In this document: positions 42,941 through 51,442 of the stretch, one piece after another
How the letters are laid out: every line of letters starts with the position of its first letter
Position numbering within the stretch: the stretch's first letter is position 1
Origin: Hanstruepera marina
GTDB taxonomy: Bacteria; Bacteroidota; Bacteroidia; Flavobacteriales; Flavobacteriaceae
DNA: 64,000 bases
NCBI RefSeq assembly: GCF_019880635.1
Contig: NZ_JAINVX010000001.1
Location: 806,001 to 870,000 of the forward strand
Reading direction: 5' to 3'
Program-made: the position numbers and the translations under genes
The notes under the pieces: generated by a model
Told to the model about the DNA's origin: nothing
The model's input: only the letters and a program-made list of their open reading frames with translations
The model's database searches: none

Positions 42941-44025
42941 TAGCCTAAAATTCTATTAACCAACTTTTGTTTAGCGTTTTCGTCATCACCACAAAGCCAT
43001 TGAATAACATTGTCTTCCCACATCGCATCGCGTTCTGTTTCTGAAATGATGTTGCGTTCTATCGCTAAATCTAGAATTTTACCAGGATAGGAAGACTGTT
43101 TGGCACTTTCCATTTCACCTAATGGATAGGGATCGTCTAAACCAACCAAAACCTGTTTAGAGGTTTGGTTTTTGATTAATAGTTCTAAAGAACCAGTGTC
43201 ATGAACCAATGTGTCGAAAAAGATGTTTTTATGACCTACAGCTTTTCTTGGATGACTTTTACCCTCAAACAAATCTGGACGACCATCAAAACCTTGAATG
43301 CGTCTTCCTAAATTAATTTGTGCCAATTGTCCACCATGGGCAAAACAGGTACGCATGTTCGGATATTTATCCTGATACCCATTTAGGGTTAAAAAGTGAT
43401 AGGCATCGGCACATTGCGCTAACATCCAAATTAAGTGAAATCGCCAAGCTGTATTCTCTAGTTTTATAAACTTTTCACCATCATATGGATGAATTTCTAC
43501 AGCTAGATTGTACTTATTGGCTAATTCAAAGATAGGCTCATTTTCTTCATCAAAAATACAGCGCCAAGTTCCTATGGTATCCATATAATGGGTTGGAAGG
43601 CAAAGAAGTTGTAGTCCCAGTTCTTCTACACAACGTTCAATTTCCCAACAGGCACCTCTAACAAATCCAGGATGCACTACAAAACCACAGGTAAATTTAC
43701 TTGGGTTTTCATGTTGAATTTTGGCATTAAAATCATTTTGAAAACGTAAAGCCTGTTTCATCTCTTCAACGCGTAAACCATTACCATAAAGCTGCGAAAG
43801 ATTTAAAACTACGGCATGATCAATTTTAAAACGCTCCATCCAAGCTAGTTTTTCATTAAGAAAGAAACTAGAATCAGTTATAGGTCTGTTCCAATCTTTT
43901 TGAAGCATAAATTTTCGGTCCTTATCCACCCAGAAGATTCCCTTGTCTTCCATAAATTTAGGTATTTCTTCAGGGTAAGGTAGAAGGTGTGAATGACCGT
44001 TTATTCTTAATTTACGTTTTTCCAT
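42940..44025 (-). CDS. 2-amino-3-carboxymuconate-6-semialdehyde decarboxylase (ACMSD)
   Basis: 361 residues, amidohydrolase fold. Metal ligands H11 and H13 in INGHSHLLP, a later His in TCFAHGGQ and Asp in LVGLDDPYPLGEME match ACMSD. It decarboxylates ACMS made by the 3-hydroxyanthranilate dioxygenase encoded next to it, steering the pathway away from quinolinate towards aminomuconate. Start chosen at MEKRKLRINGHSH (44025); an ATG at 44034 exists but falls inside a repeat element at 44029-44060. Overlaps the O-methyltransferase start. Confidence 0.9.
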   Translation of the reverse strand: MEKRKLRINGHSHLLPYPEEIPKFMEDKGIFWVDKDRKFMLQKDWNRPITDSSFFLNEKLAWMERFKIDHAVVLNLSQLYGNGLRVEEMKQALRFQNDFNAKIQHENPSKFTCGFVVHPGFVRGACWEIERCVEELGLQLLCLPTHYMDTIGTWRCIFDEENEPIFELANKYNLAVEIHPYDGEKFIKLENTAWRFHLIWMLAQCADAYHFLTLNGYQDKYPNMRTCFAHGGQLAQINLGRRIQGFDGRPDLFEGKSHPRKAVGHKNIFFDTLVHDTGSLELLIKNQTSKQVLVGLDDPYPLGEMESAKQSSYPGKILDLAIERNIISETERDAMWEDNVIQWLCGDDENAKQKLVNRILG

Positions 44026-44028
44026 AGT

Positions 44029-44060
44029 TGTCATTGCGAACCATTTGGCATGGCAATCTT
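44029..44060. repeat. REP-like intergenic element beside the ACMSD gene
   Basis: A short imperfect hairpin beginning TGTCATTGCGAA and ending GGCAATCTT, with arms ATTGC/GCAAT and CCAT/ATGG. It belongs to the TGTCAT-type sequences also seen at 45932-46002 and 48637-48664. Its TGTCAT edge places an ATG just upstream of the ACMSD start. Confidence 0.5.
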
Positions 44061-44101
44061 AATTTTTGAGATTACTATTTTGTCTAAAAGGCGAAAATTA
44101 A

Positions 44102-44638
44102 TTAGTCTTCTATTTGTACTTTTTTAGGGGGTTGCATCACTTCGCCACAATTTGGGCAGGTTCGTTTGCCATCGTCACCATAATAAGCATCAAATATTTT
44201 AGGCATATCTGTTTCTATATTATCCAATGTAAAATCTTCCTCGTACAATTTCGTTGTGCAGTTTTCACAGAACCATAATAATGCGTCTTGTACACCTTCC
44301 TCTCTAGGATATTCAATTACCAAGCCTACAGTATTGGCACCACGTTGTGGGGAATGCGGTACTTTAGGTGGTAATAAAAAAATGTCACCTTCTTTAATAT
44401 GGATGTCTTTAGGTGTGCCGTTATCAATAATTTTTAGAACCATGTCGCCTTCAACTTGATAAAAGAATTCAGGAGTTTCATTATAATGATAATCTTTACG
44501 GCTATTTGGACCGCCTACCACCATAACAATAAAATCACCATCTTTCCATACTACTTTATTACCAACAGGTGGCTTTAAAAGATGTCTGTTTTCTTCAATC
44601 CAAGCTTTAAAATTTATAGGAGGATATACTGTGCTCAT
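44102..44638 (-). CDS. 3-hydroxyanthranilate 3,4-dioxygenase
   Basis: 178 residues. Ring-cleaving cupin that converts 3-hydroxyanthranilate to ACMS. The Fe site is in the cupin (DYHYNETPEFFYQVEGDMVLKI; PHSPQR). The C-terminus carries the rubredoxin-like iron site of bacterial forms: CENCTTKL and, 30 residues on, CPNCGEV. Gene names in use are haaO and nbaC. It sits between ACMSD and a secreted unknown, all on the minus strand. Confidence 0.94.
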   Translation of the reverse strand: MSTVYPPINFKAWIEENRHLLKPPVGNKVVWKDGDFIVMVVGGPNSRKDYHYNETPEFFYQVEGDMVLKIIDNGTPKDIHIKEGDIFLLPPKVPHSPQRGANTVGLVIEYPREEGVQDALLWFCENCTTKLYEEDFTLDNIETDMPKIFDAYYGDDGKRTCPNCGEVMQPPKKVQIED

Positions 44639-44686
44639 ACTATTATGTTTTAATAAATGAATGACCTAAAGTTACAAACTTTAGCA

Positions 44687-45136
44687 TCAATTTTTGTCAT
44701 ATTGACTTGTGTTTATTTTTTTGTTTTTACCTAAAGATAAATCGATAACTCGATATGAGCCCTCGAAAAATTCTACAGTAATATATATTTGATAGCGTGG
44801 TTTTAATTTCGATTTCGAGACTTTATAAAAATTGCGCTCATACCAAACTATGTTACGTTTATCTTCTATGGCTTTGTGTTCATTAAATTCAATTTTATCT
44901 CTGGAGTATTCAATTGAAAGATAACTGGACTCAATATTCAAAAAGGTTTGATCTATGATAGAAGGGTCAGACAATAATGGAATTACGTTATTGGTATCAT
45001 GAAATTGAATCCAATCTGCAATTTGCTTAACCGTTGGCAATTGGTCTATCGTTGCATTTGAGTAATTTTTTACGGCATACTGCGTAAAACCTGAAATTGA
45101 AAACAATAGGAAAACCCATGTAAAACGTAACTGCAT
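44687..45136 (-). CDS. Secreted hypothetical protein inside the kynurenine cluster
   Basis: 149 residues. Signal peptide (MQLRFTWVFLLFSISGFTQ); mature part has YAVKNYSNATIDQLPTVKQI and a beta-rich second half (RYQIYITVEFFEGSYRVIDL). I recognise no family. It lies between the SDR and the dioxygenase, 6 bases from the SDR stop. Whether it belongs to the pathway or is a passenger cannot be told. Confidence 0.65.
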   Translation of the reverse strand: MQLRFTWVFLLFSISGFTQYAVKNYSNATIDQLPTVKQIADWIQFHDTNNVIPLLSDPSIIDQTFLNIESSYLSIEYSRDKIEFNEHKAIEDKRNIVWYERNFYKVSKSKLKPRYQIYITVEFFEGSYRVIDLSLGKNKKINTSQYDKN

Positions 45137-45142
45137 AAATTT

Positions 45143-45925
45143 TTATAAGCTTTTTGTTCTACCGCCATCAACAGGTAGGTTTATTCCATTGATATAGCTA
45201 GCGCAATCGCTAGCCAAAAATGTAATGGCATAGGCCAATTCTTCTGGTTTGGCAAAACGTTGTGCTGGAACTGCTTGCTTCATGGCATTTGCAGCTTCGT
45301 CTTCAGTTTTTCCTGTTTTTGCCGATTTATTTTTGATAATTTCAGTCAAACGTTCGGTTCCTGTTGCACCTGGTAACACATTGTTTACCGTAATGCCAAA
45401 CTGTCCCAGTTCGTTAGCCAAAGTTTTACTCCAGTTAGCCACTGCGCCACGAATAGTATTGCTTACACCCAATCCGTCAAGAGGTTGTTTAACCGATGTT
45501 GAAATAACATTAATTATTCTGCCGTAACCAGCTTCTTTCATAAATGGAACAACGGTTTGGGCTAATACATGATTACATTTTAAATGATGTGTAAAAGCCA
45601 ATTCAAATTCGTCCAGTTCAGCAGAAAAAACAGGTCCGCCTTTTGGGCCGCCTGTATTGTTGACCAAAATATGAAACCCGTGATTTTCTGCTACGTAGTC
45701 TGAAACGTTTCGCTTTAAAGCTTCAGGATTTGAAAAATCGGCAACAATGTAATCATGATAACGTTGTTGCGGTAATTCTTTTAAAACAGCTTTAAGCTTA
45801 TTTTCGTTTCTGGCAATAAGGGTTACCTGAACACCTTCTTGCGCCAATGCTATAGCCGTTGCTTTTCCAATGCCTGCTGTGCTACCGCAGACCAAAGCGT
45901 ATTTGTTATTTAAGTTTAAATTCAT
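45143..45925 (-). CDS. SDR family protein lacking the Tyr-x3-Lys active site
   Basis: 260 residues, Rossmann fold with nucleotide motif CGSTAGIGKATA and NNTGG, and C-terminal YINGINLPVDGG. The serine of the catalytic triad region is present (VISTSV), but where Y-x-x-x-K is expected the sequence reads GVSNTIRGAVANWSKTLA, so the usual Tyr and Lys are missing. SDRs with an S-N-x-x-R pattern exist and their activity is unclear. Start set at MNLNLNNKYALV (45925); the ATG at 45937 lies in a repeat. Position suggests a role in the kynurenine cluster. Confidence 0.82.
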   Translation of the reverse strand: MNLNLNNKYALVCGSTAGIGKATAIALAQEGVQVTLIARNENKLKAVLKELPQQRYHDYIVADFSNPEALKRNVSDYVAENHGFHILVNNTGGPKGGPVFSAELDEFELAFTHHLKCNHVLAQTVVPFMKEAGYGRIINVISTSVKQPLDGLGVSNTIRGAVANWSKTLANELGQFGITVNNVLPGATGTERLTEIIKNKSAKTGKTEDEAANAMKQAVPAQRFAKPEELAYAITFLASDCASYINGINLPVDGGRTKSL

Positions 45926-45931
45926 AATTCC

Positions 45932-46002
45932 TGTCATCCTGAACTTGTTTCAGGATATTTTTTTGATTTTTTATTAGATGCTGAATCGAGTTCAGCATGA
46001 CA
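45932..46002. repeat. MITE/REP-like element with terminal inverted repeats
   Basis: 71 bases bounded by TGTCATCCTGAAC (45932-45944) and GTTCAGCATGACA (45990-46002), inverted repeats with 12 of 13 matches. Each end also folds on its own: CCTGAA...TTCAGG and TGCTGAA...TTCAGCA. It fills the gap between the SDR and aldehyde dehydrogenase genes. No transposase is present. Confidence 0.75.
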
Positions 46003-46011
46003 AAATAGTCT

Positions 46012-47451
46012 TTAATATTTTATACAAACGTTCTTTGGTTCCGTGAAAAAGCGTAGTGCTTCAAAGCCGCCTTCACGCCCCACACCCGATGCTTTTACAC
46101 CACCAAAAGGCGTTCGCAAATCCCGCATCATCCAAGTGTTAACCCAAACTATTCCAGCTTGTAATTGGTTGCTCATGCGCATAGTACGTTTTAAGTCATT
46201 AGTCCATAGCGTGGCAGATAAACCATATTTTACTTTGTTTGCCATCTGCAAGACTTCATCTTCGTTGTTAAATGGCATTATCGTTACAACTGGGCCAAAT
46301 ATTTCTTCTTGATTAACGCGACATTCATCCGTAGGGACTTCAATAACGGTAGGCTCTAAATAATATCCATTTTCATAGTCATTAACAGTAACCTCATTAC
46401 CGCCAAAAAGAATATTTCCACCTTCTTCTTTTGCAATATTGATATAGTCTAATACTTTTTCTAAATGTGGTTTGGATACCAATGCGCCAATATTGGTAGA
46501 TGGATCAGATGGATGACCTACTTTTAATGCTTCTATTCGTGAAACAAAATCCGTTTTAAATTTTTCGTAAATGGACAGCTCTACAAAAATACGACTACCA
46601 CACAGACAAATTTGCCCTTGATTGGCAAATGATGATCGAACGGTTGTATCCAACATATCGTTATAATCACAATCGGCAAAAATGATATTTGGGTTTTTGC
46701 CGCCTAATTCCAAAGACAGTTTTTTAAACATAGGAGCAGCTACTTTGGCAATATGAGCACCTGTTGCAGTACCACCTGTAAATGAAATGGCTTTAATGTC
46801 AGGATGTTCAATAATAGCCTGACCAGTGCTTGTTCCCAACCCGTGTACAATATTTAACACACCTTTTGGTAAGCCTGCTTCGTTGCAGATTTCTCCTAAC
46901 AAATAAGCGGTCATTGGAGTTACTTCACTGGGTTTGGCTACCACACAATTTCCGGCAGCCAAAGCTGGAGCAATTTTCCAAGTAAACAAATAAAGCGGGA
47001 GATTCCATGGGGAAATACATCCCACGACACCTATAGGTTGACGCAACGTATAATTAATAGCTTGTTGACCAACGCTCTCATGGCTTTCACTAGAAAATTG
47101 GGTAATGGCATTTCCAAAAAACCGAAAATTACTGGCAGCTCTAGGAATATCTACAGTTTTTGCCAGGCTAATAGGTTTACCATTATCTTGGCTTTCAGCT
47201 TTAGCAAAGCGTTGCAGATTAGCTTCAAGTAATTCGGATATTTTAATGAGAATTCTGCTACGCTCTTCTAATGTGGTTTGCGACCAACTTGGGAAAGCCG
47301 ATTTAGCTGCTATGTAGGCATTCTCGACATCTTCTTTAGAAGAGTTTGGAATTAACCCATAAATTTCACCATTGGAAGGGTTATAATTGTCAATCCAATT
47401 ATCATGAATCGGGTTATGAAAATTGCCGTTTATGTAGTTTTGTATATTCAA
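46012..47451 (-). CDS. 2-aminomuconic/2-hydroxymuconic semialdehyde dehydrogenase
   Basis: 479 residues, aldehyde dehydrogenase superfamily. Catalytic Cys in NQGQICLCGSRIFV, general-base Glu in LSLELGGKNPNIIF, and the FTGGTATGAHI cofactor loop. The subgroup signs (INYTLRQPIGVVGCISPWNL; VWVNTWMMRDLRTPFGG) fit semialdehyde dehydrogenases of the muconate type. In this cluster it should oxidise 2-aminomuconate semialdehyde, the ACMSD product, to 2-aminomuconate. Four bases after the DUF6090 gene. Confidence 0.9.
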   Translation of the reverse strand: MNIQNYINGNFHNPIHDNWIDNYNPSNGEIYGLIPNSSKEDVENAYIAAKSAFPSWSQTTLEERSRILIKISELLEANLQRFAKAESQDNGKPISLAKTVDIPRAASNFRFFGNAITQFSSESHESVGQQAINYTLRQPIGVVGCISPWNLPLYLFTWKIAPALAAGNCVVAKPSEVTPMTAYLLGEICNEAGLPKGVLNIVHGLGTSTGQAIIEHPDIKAISFTGGTATGAHIAKVAAPMFKKLSLELGGKNPNIIFADCDYNDMLDTTVRSSFANQGQICLCGSRIFVELSIYEKFKTDFVSRIEALKVGHPSDPSTNIGALVSKPHLEKVLDYINIAKEEGGNILFGGNEVTVNDYENGYYLEPTVIEVPTDECRVNQEEIFGPVVTIMPFNNEDEVLQMANKVKYGLSATLWTNDLKRTMRMSNQLQAGIVWVNTWMMRDLRTPFGGVKASGVGREGGFEALRFFTEPKNVCIKY

Positions 47452-47455
47452 ATTT

Positions 47456-48208
47456 TTAATTTTTCAAATAGGTTTCAATACTGTTTTTTAAAGTATTAGA
47501 GGCTTCTATGGCATTTTTAATCTCATATTTATAGGTCTCATATACACTTAAATATGCTTTTAGTGACTCCAAATAATCCCCTTTCTCTCTTAATAAATTA
47601 TAATTTCTTGGATGAAGCGTGTATATGCCTAAAGCCCGATTGTCATTTGTAATAAAATCTTTTCTTATATAATCTAACATATAGTTGTTGAAATCTTCAA
47701 TTAATCCAATTGAAACACTTTTTGGAATTTCAATGGATGAAGTGTAGTATTCACCAATTTCTGATCGTAATTTAGTGTTTTTTATAAGACCTAAACCTAT
47801 TGAGGAGAGAGATTCGTAGCCGCTAGTTTTGTAATTTATATTATTAACAGAAAAAGTCATAATGCCAAAATGCTTATCCAGAGAATCATGATACACTTCT
47901 TTAGATTTAAGATGTTCTATTATAACATTTAATGAGTGCAGCGCGTTGTTAATATTTCCAAGGCGGTTTTTTCCGTTTAAAGTTTGGTTAAACTTAACTA
48001 CATTAATATTCAAATCAGAAATAATCTCAACAAGGGCTTCTTTTTCTTGTGTCTTCAGTTTTTTTCTTTCATTCCAATTATTGATTTGTAAAGCAATTAA
48101 AATACCAATAACAACAAGAATAATTTCGCCAATAGCATATTTGAAGTATTTGGAAGTTTTACTTTCCATAAGTAAAGATTTGCGTATTTGGCGAAAGAAT
48201 TTAATCAT
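47456..48208 (-). CDS. DUF6090 family membrane protein embedded in the kynurenine cluster
   Basis: 250 residues. Leader MIKFFRQIRKSLLMESKTSK, helix GEIILVVIGILIALQINNWN and a variable helical domain, clearly the same family as the four copies at 24-27 kb. It begins on the base next to the RidA stop and ends 4 bases before the aldehyde dehydrogenase start, so it is transcribed with the kynurenine genes. No catalytic motif. A role in the pathway (envelope, transport, sensing) or simple insertion are both open. Confidence 0.8.
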   Translation of the reverse strand: MIKFFRQIRKSLLMESKTSKYFKYAIGEIILVVIGILIALQINNWNERKKLKTQEKEALVEIISDLNINVVKFNQTLNGKNRLGNINNALHSLNVIIEHLKSKEVYHDSLDKHFGIMTFSVNNINYKTSGYESLSSIGLGLIKNTKLRSEIGEYYTSSIEIPKSVSIGLIEDFNNYMLDYIRKDFITNDNRALGIYTLHPRNYNLLREKGDYLESLKAYLSVYETYKYEIKNAIEASNTLKNSIETYLKN

Positions 48209-48616
48209 TTATTGCTTTTTATAGGCCATCACTTTAATTTCGACTACCAAATCAGGATGTGGTAATTGGTGTACGGCTACAGTCGTTCGGGTTGGCCCAT
48301 TTTCTTTATCAAAAAACTCGGCATAGGCTTTGTTGTATCCTGCAAAGTCGTTCATATTAACCAAAAAGGAAGTCACATCAACAACATCTTTTAAAGAGGC
48401 TCCAACTGTTTCTAGGTTCTTATCTATGTTTTTTAAAACTTCTCGTGTTTGTACTTCTGCATTGAGCCTTTTGGTTCCCATTTCGTCTATTATATCCACA
48501 CCAGCAATGGTGTTATCTGATCTGCGAGAACTCGTGCCAGATACAAATATAAAATCGCCTACAACTTTTACGTGTGGATATGCGCCTCTTGGTGTTACTT
48601 TGGTTCCTTCGTTCAT
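48209..48616 (-). CDS. RidA family protein, likely 2-aminomuconate deaminase
   Basis: 135 residues, full RidA/YjgF fold with the C-terminal signature [20 protein letters not shown]. The substrate arginine of RidA is in GPTRTTVAV. In kynurenine clusters RidA-like AmnD/NbaF proteins deaminate 2-aminomuconate to 4-oxalocrotonate, the step after the dehydrogenase here. The start [15 protein letters not shown] (48616) fits the family; an upstream ATG at 48658 lies in a repeat and would add 14 unrelated residues. Confidence 0.85.
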   Translation of the reverse strand: MNEGTKVTPRGAYPHVKVVGDFIFVSGTSSRRSDNTIAGVDIIDEMGTKRLNAEVQTREVLKNIDKNLETVGASLKDVVDVTSFLVNMNDFAGYNKAYAEFFDKENGPTRTTVAVHQLPHPDLVVEIKVMAYKKQ

Positions 48617-48636
48617 AATAATGTTTTTACCTTTTT

Positions 48637-48664
48637 TGTCATTCTGAATCACGTGCAAAATGAC
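48637..48664. repeat. TGTCAT-type repeat between kmo and the RidA gene
   Basis: Begins TGTCATTCTGAA and ends CAAAATGAC, an imperfect inverted repeat with the same TGTCATNCTGAA edge as the element at 45932. It lies within the 52-base gap between the kmo stop and the RidA start. Confidence 0.45.
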
Positions 48665-48668
48665 TACC

Positions 48669-50066
48669 TTATTTTAAACCGGCAACCCTATCGTCTTCAA
48701 GAATGTTTTCGGTTTCAGTTTTTACTTTTTCTAAATTCGATTTTAAATCGTCTTCAATATTCAATTTACCATCTGCCAGCAAATTCAAAATAGCTTTGTC
48801 CTGTGCACGGCCTCTTAACATGGCTTCACGATACCCAAGGTTTTCGTTAAATGTCACTAAAGAATATTTTGAATTATAGTCTTTTGGGAACGTTTTTTCA
48901 AAAGCCATTTCCAAATTTCTTTTCTCCCTAAAATTGGCATGGTTGACATGACCTTTCATTTCATAAAAATTGTCAATGGCCAAATCTGCAATAGCATCGG
49001 TGTCTTTTTTACGGTTTTTTTCATAAACCTTAAAAACAGTTTCCCAGTCGTTAAATCCTTGGTCTAATACTTTATCAAATTCTACAACATCCTCAAATGA
49101 TGCATTCATACCTTGCCCATAAAATGGAACAATGGCATGAGCAGCATCTCCCATCAGCAGCGTGTTACCTTTGTAATGCCAAGGTGAACATTTTACAGTT
49201 CCAAGCGGTGAGGTTGGGTTTTCAAAGAAATCATCCACCAAATTTGGCATTAAATCTAAAGCATCTTTAAAGTATTTTTCAAAGAATTCCAATACGCGTT
49301 CTTTAGTGGTTAAATTGTTGAAATTGTATTCGCCTTCATCAAAGCTCAAGAATAAGGTTACGGTAAAACTACCATCTAAATTAGGCAATGCAATAAGCAT
49401 AAAGGCCTCGCGACCCCAAATATGGAGTGCGTTTTTATAGGTTTTAAAGTTGCCGTTTTCACCGGGTAGAATACTCAATTCTTTATATCCATGTGTTAAA
49501 TAATCTTGAGAAAAACTGAATAAAAACTTACGCTCTAAATAGTAACTCTTGCGTAAGGCAGAACCAGCACCATCGGTTCCTATTATCACATCGGCATCTT
49601 CAATAAACTCCTTGTTGGTATCGTAATCTTTGAATGTAGCAGTCGTTTTTTCAAAATCAACCGATTTACATTTTTTATTAAAATGAATAGATACATTCTT
49701 ATGTTTTTCGGCTTCATCAAGCAGTAAGGCATTTAAGCCGCCTCTTGAGATGGAATTGATATACTCATGCTCGCGACCACTGTATGGAGCCAAAGAGGTG
49801 TTACCTTCAATATCATGAAGCATTCTGCCGTTCATTGGTATACACAATGGCATGACTTTATCTTTTAATCCAACCAAGTTCATGGCTTTAATACCTCGAT
49901 CTGAAAAAGCTAAATTTATAGAACGACCAGCCGAAATATCAACTTTTCGTAAATCTGGGCGCATTTCATAAACCGTAACGTTGTAACCACGTTGTCCTAA
50001 CCGCAAGGCTAGGAGAGAGCCGCAAAGACCAGCTCCTATTATGAGTATGTTTTGTTGTTTATTCAT
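48669..50066 (-). CDS. kmo: Kynurenine 3-monooxygenase
   Basis: 465 residues. FAD-dependent hydroxylase making 3-hydroxykynurenine from kynurenine with NADPH and O2. FAD motif [20 protein letters not shown] at residues 6-25, DG-type block [15 protein letters not shown], second FAD site [20 protein letters not shown] and the C-terminal helical region. Length is normal. It overlaps the kynU stop by eight bases. Confidence 0.95.
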   Translation of the reverse strand: MNKQQNILIIGAGLCGSLLALRLGQRGYNVTVYEMRPDLRKVDISAGRSINLAFSDRGIKAMNLVGLKDKVMPLCIPMNGRMLHDIEGNTSLAPYSGREHEYINSISRGGLNALLLDEAEKHKNVSIHFNKKCKSVDFEKTTATFKDYDTNKEFIEDADVIIGTDGAGSALRKSYYLERKFLFSFSQDYLTHGYKELSILPGENGNFKTYKNALHIWGREAFMLIALPNLDGSFTVTLFLSFDEGEYNFNNLTTKERVLEFFEKYFKDALDLMPNLVDDFFENPTSPLGTVKCSPWHYKGNTLLMGDAAHAIVPFYGQGMNASFEDVVEFDKVLDQGFNDWETVFKVYEKNRKKDTDAIADLAIDNFYEMKGHVNHANFREKRNLEMAFEKTFPKDYNSKYSLVTFNENLGYREAMLRGRAQDKAILNLLADGKLNIEDDLKSNLEKVKTETENILEDDRVAGLK

Positions 50067-51357
50067 TTAAAATAACTTTCAATTTTTCAACCATATTATA
50101 AACATCTTCAAATGAGTTGTATAATGGTACAGGTGCACAGCGAATAACATCTGGTTCACGCCAATCACTTATAACACCCGCTTCTGTTAGTTTGTTGTGT
50201 AAACTTTTATCTGCATTTTTAACCTGAATGGAGAGTTGGCAACCGCGCTCTTCAGGGTTTTCTGGTGTAATAATTCGTATGGTGTCTTCACCTAATTGTT
50301 TCAATAAAAACTCAAAATAACCTGTTAGCTTTCTTGATTTTTCATTCAGTTTTTCAATACCTACTTCATTAAAAATATCCAAAGATGCTCTTATGGCAGC
50401 CAATGATAAAATGGGAGGATTGCTCAACTGCCAGCCTTCAGCACCAGGTAATTGGTCAAATTCATGGCGCATATTAAAACGCGTTTGTTTATTGTGACTC
50501 CACCAACCTGTAAATCGATTCAAGTTCTTATTGTGGGCGTGGCGTTCGTGTACGAATGCACCAGCCAAACTTCCTGGTCCAGAATTGAGGTATTTATAAG
50601 TACACCAAACGGCAAAATCGGCATCAGAATCGTGCAAGTTTAATTCCACATTTCCTGCACCATGGGCACAATCAAACCCAACCATACAGTCATAGTTGTG
50701 TCCCAATTCTGTAATACGTTTTAAATCGAAATATTGTCCTGTGTAATAGTTTACACCACCAATCATAATTAATGCTACTTCGTCTCCATGCGTATTCATA
50801 ATGGCTTCTAAATCTTCATAACGAACCAATTCTTCGCCTTCACGGGCTTTCCAAAGAATTAAGCCTTCCTTATCATCAAAACCATGATGGCGTAATTGCG
50901 ATTCAACCGCATACTTATCAGAAGGAAATGCATCAGCTTCAATAATGATTTTATAACGTTCTTTGGTTGGTTTATAAAAACTCACCATCATAAAATGCAA
51001 ATTGGCCGTTAGTGTGTTCATGGTAACGACCTCAATAGGTTTGGCGCCAACCACTTTTGCCATGCTTTCCGTTAGAAATTCATGATAGGGTAACCATGGA
51101 TTTTTGGCTTCGGTATGACCTTCTACACCTAAATTTGCCCAATCTTCAAGCTCTTGGTTAATGTACGATTTTGTGGTTTTTGGCTGTAAACCCAATGAGT
51201 TTCCGCAGAGATAAATAAGCTCGTTTCCATTTTGATCTTTTGGAATGTGAAACTGATTTCTATAATCGGATAACGTATCTAATTGGTCTTGCTCTTTTGC
51301 GTAGTCAAGGCCTAATTTATAAGTGGACAATGTGTGCGTTTTTTCTGTTTCCCACAA
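50059..51357 (-). CDS. kynU: Kynureninase
   Basis: 432 residues. PLP enzyme that splits 3-hydroxykynurenine (or kynurenine) into 3-hydroxyanthranilate (or anthranilate) and alanine. PLP aspartate in MVGFDCAHGAGNVEL and PLP lysine in WCTYKYLNSGPGSLAGAF; the WWSHNKQTRF and NPPILSLAAIRAS blocks are typical. First gene of the kynurenine cluster, divergent from the Fe-S gene at 51443. Tryptophan dioxygenase and kynurenine formamidase are not in the window. Confidence 0.95.
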   Translation of the reverse strand: MWETEKTHTLSTYKLGLDYAKEQDQLDTLSDYRNQFHIPKDQNGNELIYLCGNSLGLQPKTTKSYINQELEDWANLGVEGHTEAKNPWLPYHEFLTESMAKVVGAKPIEVVTMNTLTANLHFMMVSFYKPTKERYKIIIEADAFPSDKYAVESQLRHHGFDDKEGLILWKAREGEELVRYEDLEAIMNTHGDEVALIMIGGVNYYTGQYFDLKRITELGHNYDCMVGFDCAHGAGNVELNLHDSDADFAVWCTYKYLNSGPGSLAGAFVHERHAHNKNLNRFTGWWSHNKQTRFNMRHEFDQLPGAEGWQLSNPPILSLAAIRASLDIFNEVGIEKLNEKSRKLTGYFEFLLKQLGEDTIRIITPENPEERGCQLSIQVKNADKSLHNKLTEAGVISDWREPDVIRCAPVPLYNSFEDVYNMVEKLKVILNE

Positions 51358-51442
51358 AAATAAGAATTATAATGATAGTAGGATAGCGCTAGCTGATAGA
51401 TATTTTAAACGGTATTTTGTATCTTTAAGAAAAACATCTGAA

